A stretch of DNA of 10,904 nt from Acidobacteria bacterium UBA6911 (GTDB lineage: Bacteria; Acidobacteriota; UBA6911), in assembly GCA_002451015.1 (NCBI GenBank), contig DKBB01000128.1, forward strand, positions 25,308 through 36,211, in the 5' to 3' direction. Below are positions 1 to 6,879 of the stretch, one piece after another (the stretch's first letter is position 1; every line of letters begins with the position of its first letter). The translations under genes and the position numbers were made by a program. The notes beneath the pieces are model-generated. The model was not told where the DNA came from. It made no database searches and saw only the letters and a list, made by a program, of their open reading frames with translations.

Positions 1-40
1 GCCGTGCCGACCAAATCGGGCCCGATTTGGTCGGCACGGC
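1..40. repeat. Perfect 40-bp palindrome at the window start
   Basis: Positions 1-20 are the exact reverse complement of positions 21-40, with no spacer. Positions 21-40 encode the expected CoA-transferase sequence (AVPTKSG), where the family normally continues toward the IGD-type catalytic Asp motif. Positions 1-20 instead give an unrelated PIWSAR. The most economical reading is a fold-back artefact at an assembly end rather than a natural hairpin; this is inference. Confidence 0.85.
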
Positions 41-637
41 CCAGGGACATTCTTCGTAGCTTTTGCCTTCAGGCAGCCTGGGGCCGGTGTCGTACTGAAA
101 CCCGGACATGGCCTGGGCGATATTGTCGTAATCGGCCATCCGGCTTCCGCTCCTGGGACCGAAAGCGCCGAAAGCCGTGATCGAGCCGAAGATCAATCCG
201 GGATTGTCCTGCTTCAGATCCTCGTAGCCGAGGCCCCAGTCGTCCATCGTGCCGGGTGCAAAGGTTTCGATGATAATATCCGCTTTCCGGGCAAGCTTTT
301 TGAAGATTTCCCGTGCTTCCTGTTTATTCAGATCGAGCGTGATGTGGTGCTTGTTTCGGCCTTCGGTCAAATAGTTGAGTCCCTCGCCTTCATACACGAT
401 TCCGTAGGGTGTACAGGTTCGGATAAAATCACCCTCCGGCGGTTCGATTCTCAGAACCTCCGCCCCATGTTCGGCCAGAATCGAGGAGCAGTGGCATCCG
501 GCGAAACTCCTGGAACTCAGGTCCAGCACCAAAAGATCGTCCAGGGCTTCCGGCCGCGTGTGCGCAATTTTCGGATCGTCTCTTTCACGTATCCAGTCCG
601 ACCATTCCGACCAGTCTGCCCGTTTGTTACCGGCCAT
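1..637 (-). CDS. CaiB/BaiF family III CoA-transferase, N-terminal part (cut by window edge)
   Basis: This is the N-terminal half of a family III CoA-transferase, which moves CoA between carboxylic acids through aspartyl-CoA and acyl-anhydride intermediates in the cytoplasm. The Rossmann-like start (LLVLDLSSRSFAGCHCSSIL, about residues 35-54), the AEHGAEVLRIEPPEGD stretch (55-70), the ETFAPGTMDDWGLGYEDL stretch (124-141) and the DNIAQAMSG motif (171-179) are all typical. The catalytic Asp, expected soon after KSG (204-206), lies beyond the edge. I chose the ATG ending at 637 because a GAGG sits 8 nt upstream; an in-frame ATG at 643 is only 2 nt from that GAGG. It is the last visible gene of the operon, 32 nt after a paralogous CoA-transferase, so the two may form a heteromer like BbsE/BbsF (inference). 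The last few codons (positions 1-20) are probably not genuine, because they are an inverted copy of positions 21-40. Confidence 0.9.
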   Translation of the reverse strand, partial: MAGNKRADWSEWSDWIRERDDPKIAHTRPEALDDLLVLDLSSRSFAGCHCSSILAEHGAEVLRIEPPEGDFIRTCTPYGIVYEGEGLNYLTEGRNKHHITLDLNKQEAREIFKKLARKADIIIETFAPGTMDDWGLGYEDLKQDNPGLIFGSITAFGAFGPRSGSRMADYDNIAQAMSGFQYDTGPRLPEGKSYEECPWAVPTKSGPIWSAR

Positions 638-669
638 ATTCATGTCCTCAAAAATGTATTTAAGTGTGC

Positions 670-1998
670 TTATTCTTCTCGCAGCCCCGCCTTGCCGTTC
701 CAGCCCGGTGGCGGCCGGCGTCCCTGCGCATCCTTCCATTTGGCCAGCGCGCCGGCGGCGTACAGTTGTTGAATCTCCTCATCGCTTTTGCCCAGGAATT
801 TTTTCATGACAAATTCGTTGTCAAAACCGACCGGCCGGACCGACCATTTTGTCCGGGGAGGCGTTTCCGACATCTTTACGGGAAATTCGTAGTTGCGGTA
901 CCGGCCGTACATGGGATCGTCGATTTCTGTCCGGAAATCCCTGGCCTGGTAATGCTCGTCCTCCACCAGATCTTTGGCCGTGTACAGGTGGGTGGCCGCG
1001 AATCCATACCGTTCCGCCAGGGCTTCAATTTCATCCGCTCTGCGGGTCCGTATCCAGTCGGCGATGATCTTGAGGATCGCCAAGGCATTTTCTTCCCTCA
1101 GCCGGGTCAGGTGGTCGTTGAACCTTGGATCTTCGGTCAGTTCCGGTTTCCCCATCGCCGTGCAGAGCCCTTTGAATTCTTCCGGCGTGGAGGCGGCCAG
1201 GGCGACAAAAATGCCGTCGCTGCTTCGAAAGGTGTCCGCCGGGCAGATCGATACGTCCCGGTTGCCGGCAGGCTCGGGAGATTTCCCGGTGATCTGTTGA
1301 TAGGGCCATATCCAGGACATCGTGCGCAGGACGTTTTCGGTTTGAGAAAATTCTATGAACTGGCCTTTGCCTGTCCGGTCCCGGTAGTGCAGGGCTGTCA
1401 GGACGGCGATCTCGGCACACATGCCGCCGTAGTTGTCCCCGATATAGGCGCGCATTTTCAGGGGCGTCTGCCCGGGGAAGCGGGACATATAAGAGTATCC
1501 CGACAAGGCCTGGGAAGCGCCGTCGTTGGACGGCCTGTTTTCGCGGGCATACTGACCCCATTCGCCGTAGCCGTTTTTGGAAAGAAAAATGATCCCGGGA
1601 TTGATCTCCCGGATTTTCCTGTAGCCGATGTTCCAGTGTTCCATGACCCCGGGCCGGAAGTTGTTTTCGACGATGTCGCATTGGGCGGCCAGTTCACAGA
1701 AGGTCCGCTGTCCCTCGGGCGTGTGCAGGTCGAGCCCGACCCAGTACTTGCCCTGGTTGATGTGCAGAAGCAGCGGGCTCTGGTCTTTATAGAACCACCC
1801 GAACGGATTCAGGGACCGGGTGACATCGCCCATTGGCGGAAATTCGCACCGGATGACCTCCGCGCCCAGTTGCGCCAGCAGGGCCGGCCCGATAGGTCCG
1901 AGCAGCATCGTGCACACTTCCAGCACCCGGATGCCTTCGAGCGGGGAGGACTTTGTCTTCTTGTTTTTCTTGTAATCCTTCCAGGTGATCTCGGCCAT
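670..1998 (-). CDS. CaiB/BaiF family III CoA-transferase, full length
   Basis: This is a full-length (442 aa) cytoplasmic family III CoA-transferase, the usual size for the family. Visible landmarks are GIRVLEVCTMLLGPIGPALL (about 22-41), AQLGAEVIRCEFPPMGDVTR (42-61), ENNFRPGVMEHWNIGY (111-126), the SNDGASQALSGYS region (157-169) and RTGKGQ followed by FIEFSQTE. Asp188 in the YIGDNYGGM motif aligns with the nucleophilic Asp169 of formyl-CoA transferase, so the enzyme looks active. The start is supported by AAGGA 9 nt upstream of the ATG. It lies 26 nt after the molybdopterin subunit gene and 32 nt before a second CoA-transferase, so all are probably cotranscribed. The acid substrate cannot be read from sequence; a heteromer with the neighbour, as in benzylsuccinate CoA-transferase BbsEF, is possible. 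Residues 8-18 form a Lys-rich stretch ahead of the conserved fold. Confidence 0.94.
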   Translation of the reverse strand: MAEITWKDYKKNKKTKSSPLEGIRVLEVCTMLLGPIGPALLAQLGAEVIRCEFPPMGDVTRSLNPFGWFYKDQSPLLLHINQGKYWVGLDLHTPEGQRTFCELAAQCDIVENNFRPGVMEHWNIGYRKIREINPGIIFLSKNGYGEWGQYARENRPSNDGASQALSGYSYMSRFPGQTPLKMRAYIGDNYGGMCAEIAVLTALHYRDRTGKGQFIEFSQTENVLRTMSWIWPYQQITGKSPEPAGNRDVSICPADTFRSSDGIFVALAASTPEEFKGLCTAMGKPELTEDPRFNDHLTRLREENALAILKIIADWIRTRRADEIEALAERYGFAATHLYTAKDLVEDEHYQARDFRTEIDDPMYGRYRNYEFPVKMSETPPRTKWSVRPVGFDNEFVMKKFLGKSDEEIQQLYAAGALAKWKDAQGRRPPPGWNGKAGLREE

Positions 1999-2024
1999 AT
2001 TTCGTCGTCCTTGGTTTTATTTAA

Positions 2025-4295
2025 TCAGCCCCGTTTTTCTTCCTCCAGCGCTTTCAGGAGCCGGTCCGGGGTTACCGGATATTGATACAGCCATCGGCCG
2101 ATCGCGTTGGATGCCGCCATGAGCACGGCCGAAGGTCCCGGGGCATTGGTGATTTCGGCGATTCCGATCGCGTGAAAACGAGTGCTCGGGAAGGGTGTTT
2201 CGAGTATGACGTTCTCCACATCGGGGATTTCCGAAAAGGGGCGCCAGAAGTAATCCATAAGGTTGGCGTTAAGGATATTCCCCGTCTTTCGATCCAGTAT
2301 CGTTTCTTCCATCAGGGCGCCGTCGATGCCGGCGGAACCCCAGCATGCGTTCAGCTGGTTTTCAAGTCCCGGGGGATCGATAATCTGGCCGATATCCGTT
2401 GCATTGACAATCTTGACGATTCGCGACTTGCCGGTTTCGGTGTCGACTTCGATCTCGACGAAGCTCATCAGGCAGTTGCACATGGTGAAATCCTGTTCGA
2501 AACGGCCGTAACCCAGTATAGTGCGGTCGATGCCCATGGCGCTCCAGCGAACCTTGTTATCCGGGCGGTTTTTAACGAAGACCACTCCGTCTGCGGTATC
2601 GAGGTTTTCGGGCGGGACGCCGAGTTTGGCGGCGGCAATTTCAAACAGTTGTTTGCGGGCATCTTCGGCTGCACGGATGACGGCGCTTCCGATGGCATAA
2701 GTTCCCCGGGAACCGACCGGACCGAATTCGAAGGGTGTGACAAGAGTGTCGGCCGGAGTCATCGCAACGCGTTCCGGGGGTATCCCGAGCACTTCGGCAG
2801 TCAGCCGGGTGTAATTTGTTTTCTGCCCGGTGCCGTGTTCCACCGCGCACAGGAAAATGGTGGCCCTGCCCTGAAAGTCGAGCTGCACATACGCTTCCGC
2901 CGTGTCCTCCCCGATATCGGCGTTGCCGTGGATGCCTACACCGACACCGCGACGCAAACGCCCGCTTACGGCAGTGGGTTGCAGCCAGCCTTTCCATTTA
3001 TCCTTCCAGCCGAATCGTTCCGCACCCCGGTCCATGGCATTTGAAAAATCGATGCCTCTGTAGTCGTACCACTCACCGTTTCTCCAGAAATAGGCGCCTC
3101 CGGGCTTGACGAAGTTCTTCTTGATGACTTCGAAGGGATCCAGTCCTGCTTTTTCCATCCCGAGGCTCAGTACGGGCATAAAGGAGGAATTCAATTCCTG
3201 CCCGCCGAAACCTCGGGTTGCGCCCGAAGCGTTTCGGTTTGTGGCTACGACGTCGGCTTTTATATCCCAATGAGGGCACTGGGCGAAGAGCATGAACTCG
3301 GCCAGGCCGACTGCAACCTGGCATTGGGTCGTGAAGGAATAGTATCCGCTGTCGACGAACCAGGTGCCCTGGATTCCCGTAATGGTCCCGTCCTTTTTCA
3401 GTCCGATTTTCGCCTGTATTCGGGAACCGACACGCAGGGTGAACGACGTCATCTGCTCTTCTTTGGAAAACATGACTTTGACGGGGCATCCGGTTGCTCT
3501 GGCAAGGATAATGGCGTAGCTCTGTACCTGCCAGCACATGATTTTTGTTCCGAAACTGCCGCCGACATGATCGCCGATGCAGCGGATGTCCAGCTCTCTG
3601 TTAAACACGTGGTACAGGGATACCTTGTCCATGTAGGGGGCCTGGCTGGTTCCGTAGACAGTCGCTTTGTCTGGCGGTTCCCAGACGGCGATCGCTCCCG
3701 GAGGCTCCGGAGGCAGCGCATTGGGAATATTCTCGAATCCGGCGGTCCCTTCACAAATCACGTCGGCTTCGGCGAATGCCTTTTCTATGTCTCCATGGAC
3801 GATTCCTTTCAGGCATTTCGGCCCGTAGATGGGCGTGCCCCCGGGAAGGATATTGCTTTGCAGTTCCTCGTAGATCAGCGGGGCATCGGCTTTGAGCGCG
3901 GCATCGATATCAAAGACCGCGGGCAGCACTTCGTACTCCACTTCTATACGACGCAGGGCTTCCTCGGCGATTTTGTCGGATTCGGCTGCAACGAGAGCCA
4001 CCGCGTCGCCGACATACCGGACTTTTTTGTCCAGTACGCGCACGTTCCGCGGCGTGCCTCCTCTCCAGTCGGGAATGTCTTCCCACGTTACGACAGCCCT
4101 GACTCCGGGCAAGGCTTCGGCTTTGCTCTTGTCTATCGATTGAATGCGGGCATGCGCGTGGGGGCTTCTCAGTACTCTCCCGGAAAGAAGATTCCTGAAT
4201 TTCAGATCGTCGAGGAATTGTGCGGACCCGGTGACGATTTCCTCTCCGTCCCGCCGTCTCATCGGTTTGCCTATGTAGCGGTAATCTTTGCCCAA
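2025..4295 (-). CDS. Xanthine dehydrogenase-family molybdopterin-binding (large) subunit
   Basis: This 756-aa protein is the molybdenum-cofactor subunit of a xanthine oxidase-family hydroxylase, which inserts water-derived oxygen into a C-H bond or, in 4-hydroxybenzoyl-CoA reductase, removes a hydroxyl group. The N-terminal a/b-hammerhead domain (about 17-125) starts RRRDGEEIVTGSAQFLDDL and has VRYVGDAVALVAAES (92-106). The Mo-binding part follows, with GGSFGTK (245-251), GATRGFGGQE (358-367), EHGTGQKT (486-493) and PVGSRGTYAIGSAV (526-539). Glu714 in GIAEI matches the general-base Glu that is usually in a GxGE motif. The start is TTG, with AAGGGG 7 nt upstream and only 3 nt after the small-subunit stop, indicating translational coupling. 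Motif departures (GGSFGTK instead of GGxFGGK; GIAE instead of GxGE) suggest a divergent subfamily. The substrate is unknown; the CoA-transferase neighbours suggest an acid or acyl-CoA. Confidence 0.94.
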   Translation of the reverse strand: MGKDYRYIGKPMRRRDGEEIVTGSAQFLDDLKFRNLLSGRVLRSPHAHARIQSIDKSKAEALPGVRAVVTWEDIPDWRGGTPRNVRVLDKKVRYVGDAVALVAAESDKIAEEALRRIEVEYEVLPAVFDIDAALKADAPLIYEELQSNILPGGTPIYGPKCLKGIVHGDIEKAFAEADVICEGTAGFENIPNALPPEPPGAIAVWEPPDKATVYGTSQAPYMDKVSLYHVFNRELDIRCIGDHVGGSFGTKIMCWQVQSYAIILARATGCPVKVMFSKEEQMTSFTLRVGSRIQAKIGLKKDGTITGIQGTWFVDSGYYSFTTQCQVAVGLAEFMLFAQCPHWDIKADVVATNRNASGATRGFGGQELNSSFMPVLSLGMEKAGLDPFEVIKKNFVKPGGAYFWRNGEWYDYRGIDFSNAMDRGAERFGWKDKWKGWLQPTAVSGRLRRGVGVGIHGNADIGEDTAEAYVQLDFQGRATIFLCAVEHGTGQKTNYTRLTAEVLGIPPERVAMTPADTLVTPFEFGPVGSRGTYAIGSAVIRAAEDARKQLFEIAAAKLGVPPENLDTADGVVFVKNRPDNKVRWSAMGIDRTILGYGRFEQDFTMCNCLMSFVEIEVDTETGKSRIVKIVNATDIGQIIDPPGLENQLNACWGSAGIDGALMEETILDRKTGNILNANLMDYFWRPFSEIPDVENVILETPFPSTRFHAIGIAEITNAPGPSAVLMAASNAIGRWLYQYPVTPDRLLKALEEEKRG

Positions 4296-4298
4296 AAT

Positions 4299-4799
4299 TT
4301 ATCCCCTTTCCTCCGCAACCGACTTCACGGCCCTGAGAACGTGGTAGTGGCTGACGCAACGGCAGAAGTTGCCCGAGAGGGCTTGTTTGATCTCTTCTTC
4401 GCTGGGATGAGGATTTTCTTCCAGAAGGGCTTTTGAAGTCATAATCATGCCGGGAGTGCAATAGCCGCATTGGAAGGCGTTATGATCGATGAATGCCTGC
4501 TGGAGCGGATCCAGTTTGCCTGTTCTGGGATTGCGTAATCCTTCGATGGTGGTGATTTCCTTGCCGTTGCATTCCACTGTCAGGATGTTGCAGGAGAGCA
4601 CGGCTTTACGATCCATGATGATGGTGCAGGCCCCGCAGGCTCCCTGACCGCAGGAGAGTTTTGTGCCTGTCAAACCCAGCGTTTCCCGCAAAGTGTAAGC
4701 AAGACAATCCGAAGGAGAGATCTGTCCTGCCCCTGTGCCCTTGAATAATTCATAAGTATTGCCGTTGACAATCACCCGGATCGTGTTTGTTGCCGTCAC
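4299..4799 (-). CDS. [2Fe-2S] small subunit of the xanthine dehydrogenase-family hydroxylase
   Basis: This 166-aa iron-sulfur subunit carries electrons from the molybdenum centre. The plant-type [2Fe-2S] ligands are Cys50, Cys55, Cys58 and Cys70 (LSCGQGACGACT). The second, helical cluster uses Cys111 and Cys114 (QCGYCTPGM) and Cys146 and Cys148 (GNFCRC). Gln110 before CGYC is the residue that commonly contacts the pterin cofactor. The length is standard for the family (about 150-170 aa). Translation starts at GTG with GGGAG 6 nt upstream. It is the first gene of the minus-strand operon, so its promoter should lie in the 4800-5080 intergenic region. No FAD-binding medium subunit adjoins it, so the electron acceptor is open: a subunit encoded elsewhere, or direct transfer to another carrier, as in two-subunit members such as isoquinoline 1-oxidoreductase. 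Confidence 0.95.
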   Translation of the reverse strand: MTATNTIRVIVNGNTYELFKGTGAGQISPSDCLAYTLRETLGLTGTKLSCGQGACGACTIIMDRKAVLSCNILTVECNGKEITTIEGLRNPRTGKLDPLQQAFIDHNAFQCGYCTPGMIMTSKALLEENPHPSEEEIKQALSGNFCRCVSHYHVLRAVKSVAEERG

Positions 4800-5080
4800 T
4801 GCGTTCTCCCGATGGAAGCGAAAACTCCAAATAACTGAGGAATATAGGATTAGGGGATATTACTTATAAACTCCCGCACGTTCTAAGCATGAAGATCCAT
4901 AATCGCATACAATGTGAAAAATCATCCGAAAAAATTTGTTCATTATGTTAATATAGTCTCTCATATGAAACTCGAGTTTCTATGTGGGATCATTCCGGGA
5001 CCCGTATATAGATCCGGATAATCAGGCATCCAGGCTTGCCGGATTTAAGAAAATAGCAGATTTTAGGGAGTTTTTCAGCA
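4800..5080. promoter_or_regulatory. Divergent promoter region between the hydroxylase operon and the iclR-type gene
   Basis: This 281-nt non-coding stretch separates two divergent genes, so it must hold both promoters. It is AT-rich between about 4830 and 4966, and the only outstanding symmetry is the 14-bp palindrome at 4967-4980. I could not pick a convincing -35/-10 pair on either strand. A weak minus-strand candidate is TTTCAT, 17 nt, CATAAT, which would overlap the palindrome. The layout suggests that the divergent regulator controls the operon and possibly itself. Confidence 0.6.
4967..4980. promoter_or_regulatory. Probable IclR-family operator (perfect palindrome GAAACTCGAGTTTC)
   Basis: GAAACTCGAGTTTC is a perfect 14-bp inverted repeat flanked by CATAT and TATGT. 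IclR-family proteins bind palindromes of similar form: the KdgR consensus has TGAAAC and GTTTCA half-sites, and IclR has TGGAAAT/ATTTCCA. The site lies 101 nt upstream of the regulator ATG and 167 nt upstream of the hydroxylase GTG. The assignment rests on symmetry, half-site similarity and position; binding is not shown. Confidence 0.6.
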
Positions 5081-5899
5081 ATGCAGACAGGAAATGGAAA
5101 AAACGCGGTATTGGAATCGAAAGCGGCGGATGTTGTATCTGAAAAGCCGGCGTATCTTGTTCCGGCAGTAGACCGTGCCGTTCGGATCCTGGAACTGTTG
5201 AAGATCGAAGGGCGTGAAATGACGCTCATGGACATTGCCAAAGCGACCGGCTGGCATAAGAGTAGTGTTCATAAACTGCTTGTTACCCTGAATCATCACG
5301 GCATTCTGGAGCGGGATCCCCTGACCAAGCGGTACTATATCGGCATTACCATGGCGGAATATGGAAGGATCGCACTGAATAATCTTGATATTCGGGTGAC
5401 GGCCAAACCCTTTCTGAAGGAATTGGTGGACTACTCCAGTGAAACCGCGGTTCTGGCCATTTTGAAGGGCACCAAGATGATTATGATCGACAAAAGGGAA
5501 CCCTTGCTGAACATACGTGTCTCTCCTTTTATCGGGATGCGGTTCCAGGCGACCGCCACTGCCAACGGAAAGGCTCTCCTGGCCTGGCTCCCTGAGGACA
5601 AGGTTGGTGAAATCCTGCAGATAGAAGGGCTCCCCAAGTCATCGAAGAAGGCAATCGTTGATGTGGACACGTACAGCGCCGATCTGGCGGAAACACGACG
5701 GCGCGGTTATGCCGTGGATCGTGAGGAAGTCTATGAAGGGGTCAGCGGTGTTGCTGCGCCTGTGTTCACCCCCGGGGGCAAAGCGATCGCAACTTTGTCC
5801 ATTGTCGGCCCGGAATTCCGAATGACCGAAGAAAAGATCCGGGATTTCGGCAATAAATGCGTGGAACTTGCGGCCAAGTTGACCGACCGGCTTCGATAG
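5081..5899 (+). CDS. IclR-family transcriptional regulator
   Basis: This 272-aa regulator has the IclR layout: an N-terminal winged helix-turn-helix (about 27-90; VPAVDRAVRILELL, then MTLMDIAKATGWHKSSVHKLL) and a GAF-like effector domain (about 105-272). Effector-domain landmarks are FQATATANGKALLAWLPED (155-173), RRRGYAVDREEVYEGVSGVAAPVF (206-229) and AIATLSIVGP (235-244). IclR proteins usually sense small acids or aromatics and repress or activate adjacent catabolic genes. GGGAG lies 10 nt upstream of the ATG, a slightly long spacing. Divergent placement next to the hydroxylase/CoA-transferase operon and the palindrome between them make it the likely local regulator. Whether it activates or represses cannot be told. 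Its stop codon lies inside the left arm of an inverted repeat. Confidence 0.95.
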   Translation: MQTGNGKNAVLESKAADVVSEKPAYLVPAVDRAVRILELLKIEGREMTLMDIAKATGWHKSSVHKLLVTLNHHGILERDPLTKRYYIGITMAEYGRIALNNLDIRVTAKPFLKELVDYSSETAVLAILKGTKMIMIDKREPLLNIRVSPFIGMRFQATATANGKALLAWLPEDKVGEILQIEGLPKSSKKAIVDVDTYSADLAETRRRGYAVDREEVYEGVSGVAAPVFTPGGKAIATLSIVGPEFRMTEEKIRDFGNKCVELAAKLTDRLR

Positions 5900-5990
5900 T
5901 TAACGATAAGACGCAAAAAACAAAAAAAACCCAAAGCCGCAGAGACCCAAATAAAAATATAAAAATTATTTGCGTCGTTGCGTTAACTAT
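5896..5990. repeat. Inverted-repeat-bounded AT-rich spacer
   Basis: The arms at 5896-5917 and 5969-5990 are reverse complements at 19 of 22 positions (ATAGTTAACG, then GACGCAAA after a 4-nt variable core). They enclose 51 nt rich in A runs. The left arm includes the TAG stop of the IclR-type gene. The structure could be a terminator-like hairpin or a small mobile or repetitive element. GCAAAGACGCAAAG-type repeats are common between genes in environmental genomes, but copy number cannot be judged from this window. Confidence 0.7.
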
Positions 5991-6016
5991 TTCCTTGCGG
6001 TGGCATGTTATGCGTA

Positions 6017-6256
6017 TTAACGGGATTCTGAAATGATAATTCTCGCGTCTACCGCAATGCAGCCGTCCTGGTATGGAAGAACGGGATTGAAATCTACTTC
6101 CTCGATCTGCGGCTGCTCTTCAAGCACCCGCCCCATCGAGACTAGAAGACCGGGAACTCCTTCTTGTCCGGCAAAATAGGGAACGGCGCAGACCCGGCAT
6201 AATCGCAGTCCGTTTGGGGCAATCTCAGGCTGGCCGGTCCCAGAATAACAGCTTAC
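6017..6256 (-). pseudogene. C-terminal remnant of an ADP-forming acyl-CoA synthetase (ATP-grasp end)
   Basis: A minus-strand open frame of 79 codons has no convincing start and begins just below an in-frame TAA at 6257-6259. Its last ~45 residues include GLLVSMGRVLEEQPQIEEVD, followed by FNPVLPYQDGCIAVDARIII. This is the characteristic end of the ATP-grasp domain of ADP-forming acetyl/acyl-CoA synthetases (pattern: LLxxxxRLLEExPxIEExDxNPvxxYxDGxxAvDARIil). The residues before GLLVS do not resemble the family, and the rest of the expected ~700-aa protein is absent. I infer a truncated, decayed gene. It overlaps the stop of the next upstream gene by 4 nt. A real short protein starting at the internal ATG (39 aa) is possible but unlikely. 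Confidence 0.6.
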
Positions 6257-6810
6257 TTATTCGTATCTCTTATTTTTAGCGAGCTGGCCGCAAGGAGTGC
6301 ATCCGCTTCCCCTTTCTGCAAGAATATATGCTCCGGCTGCATGGATAGCATCCCGGCGTCGTTTATTATCACCATTGTTGTTTCATCAAGCATGGATCCC
6401 ATAAGACCGGACGCGTTCTTGAAAGCGATCGAAGCTCCTATTTCGCGTACGGAGAGGTCGAACCGAGTCACGCCATCCCTGCTGCATATTATGCTTTCCG
6501 GCCTGATTTCGGTAAAATACCTGCCCCCCAGGGATATATTTGATGCAGTGATCGTGGCTTTTTCCGCTTCCGACCCTGATTGGCCGGTAAAGACCAGTGA
6601 ACTGGGGGTGAGTTTTGCGGTGGTCACGCCGTCACTCAATAGGATTTCCCGGACTTCTATTCGGTCCATGCTGTTGTCAGCCTTTTGGGAAAGCATCTGT
6701 CCCATTGTCAGCAGCGCCCCGAGGCAAAGGCATAATCCCGACATAATCGCTTTCATTCTTTTGTTCTGCCTCTCCAGTTTCTCTATCCTTGACAGCAATT
6801 GGTCTGTCAT
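6253..6810 (-). CDS. Membrane-anchored protein of unknown function with N-terminal coiled coil
   Basis: I do not recognise a named family. From the chosen start the protein has 185 aa: a short charged, heptad-like segment (LLSRIEKLERQNKRMKAI, about 4-21), one hydrophobic stretch (IMSGLCLCLGALLTMGQML, about 21-39) and a hydrophilic remainder. The C-terminal part looks beta-rich and weakly repetitive, alternating short strands with statements such as REILLSDG, LTPSSLVF, ITASNISLGG and SMQPEHIFLQ. It is therefore probably a single-pass inner-membrane protein with an exported or cytoplasmic beta domain; orientation is uncertain. The longer ATG at 6825 is rejected because an ideal AGGAGG lies inside it, 5 nt before the ATG ending at 6810. 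It follows the aldo/keto reductase gene on the same strand after 130 nt. Confidence 0.7.
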   Translation of the reverse strand: MTDQLLSRIEKLERQNKRMKAIMSGLCLCLGALLTMGQMLSQKADNSMDRIEVREILLSDGVTTAKLTPSSLVFTGQSGSEAEKATITASNISLGGRYFTEIRPESIICSRDGVTRFDLSVREIGASIAFKNASGLMGSMLDETTMVIINDAGMLSMQPEHIFLQKGEADALLAASSLKIRDTNK

Positions 6811-6815
6811 AACAG

Positions 6816-6821
6816 CCTCCT
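6816..6821 (-). promoter_or_regulatory. Ribosome binding site that sets the start of the 185-aa protein
   Basis: A perfect AGGAGG on the minus strand sits 5 nt upstream of the ATG ending at 6810. Because it falls inside the longer possible reading frame starting at 6825, it argues for the shorter protein. Confidence 0.8.
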
Positions 6822-6879
6822 GCACATTTGTTTTATATCAACGAAAAGCGGGTTTTGATTTGCAGCCCGTCCCGTCCGG

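Noticed and set aside
664..2085. Long plus-strand frame of 473 codons opposite the second CoA-transferase
   Set aside because: It is antisense to a full-length, motif-rich CoA-transferase and its translation is rich in Pro, Arg and Gly with no recognisable motif.
3270..4436. Long plus-strand frame of 388 codons opposite the Mo and Fe-S subunits
   Set aside because: It spans two well-supported minus-strand genes and shows no domain; it arises from codon bias on the other strand.
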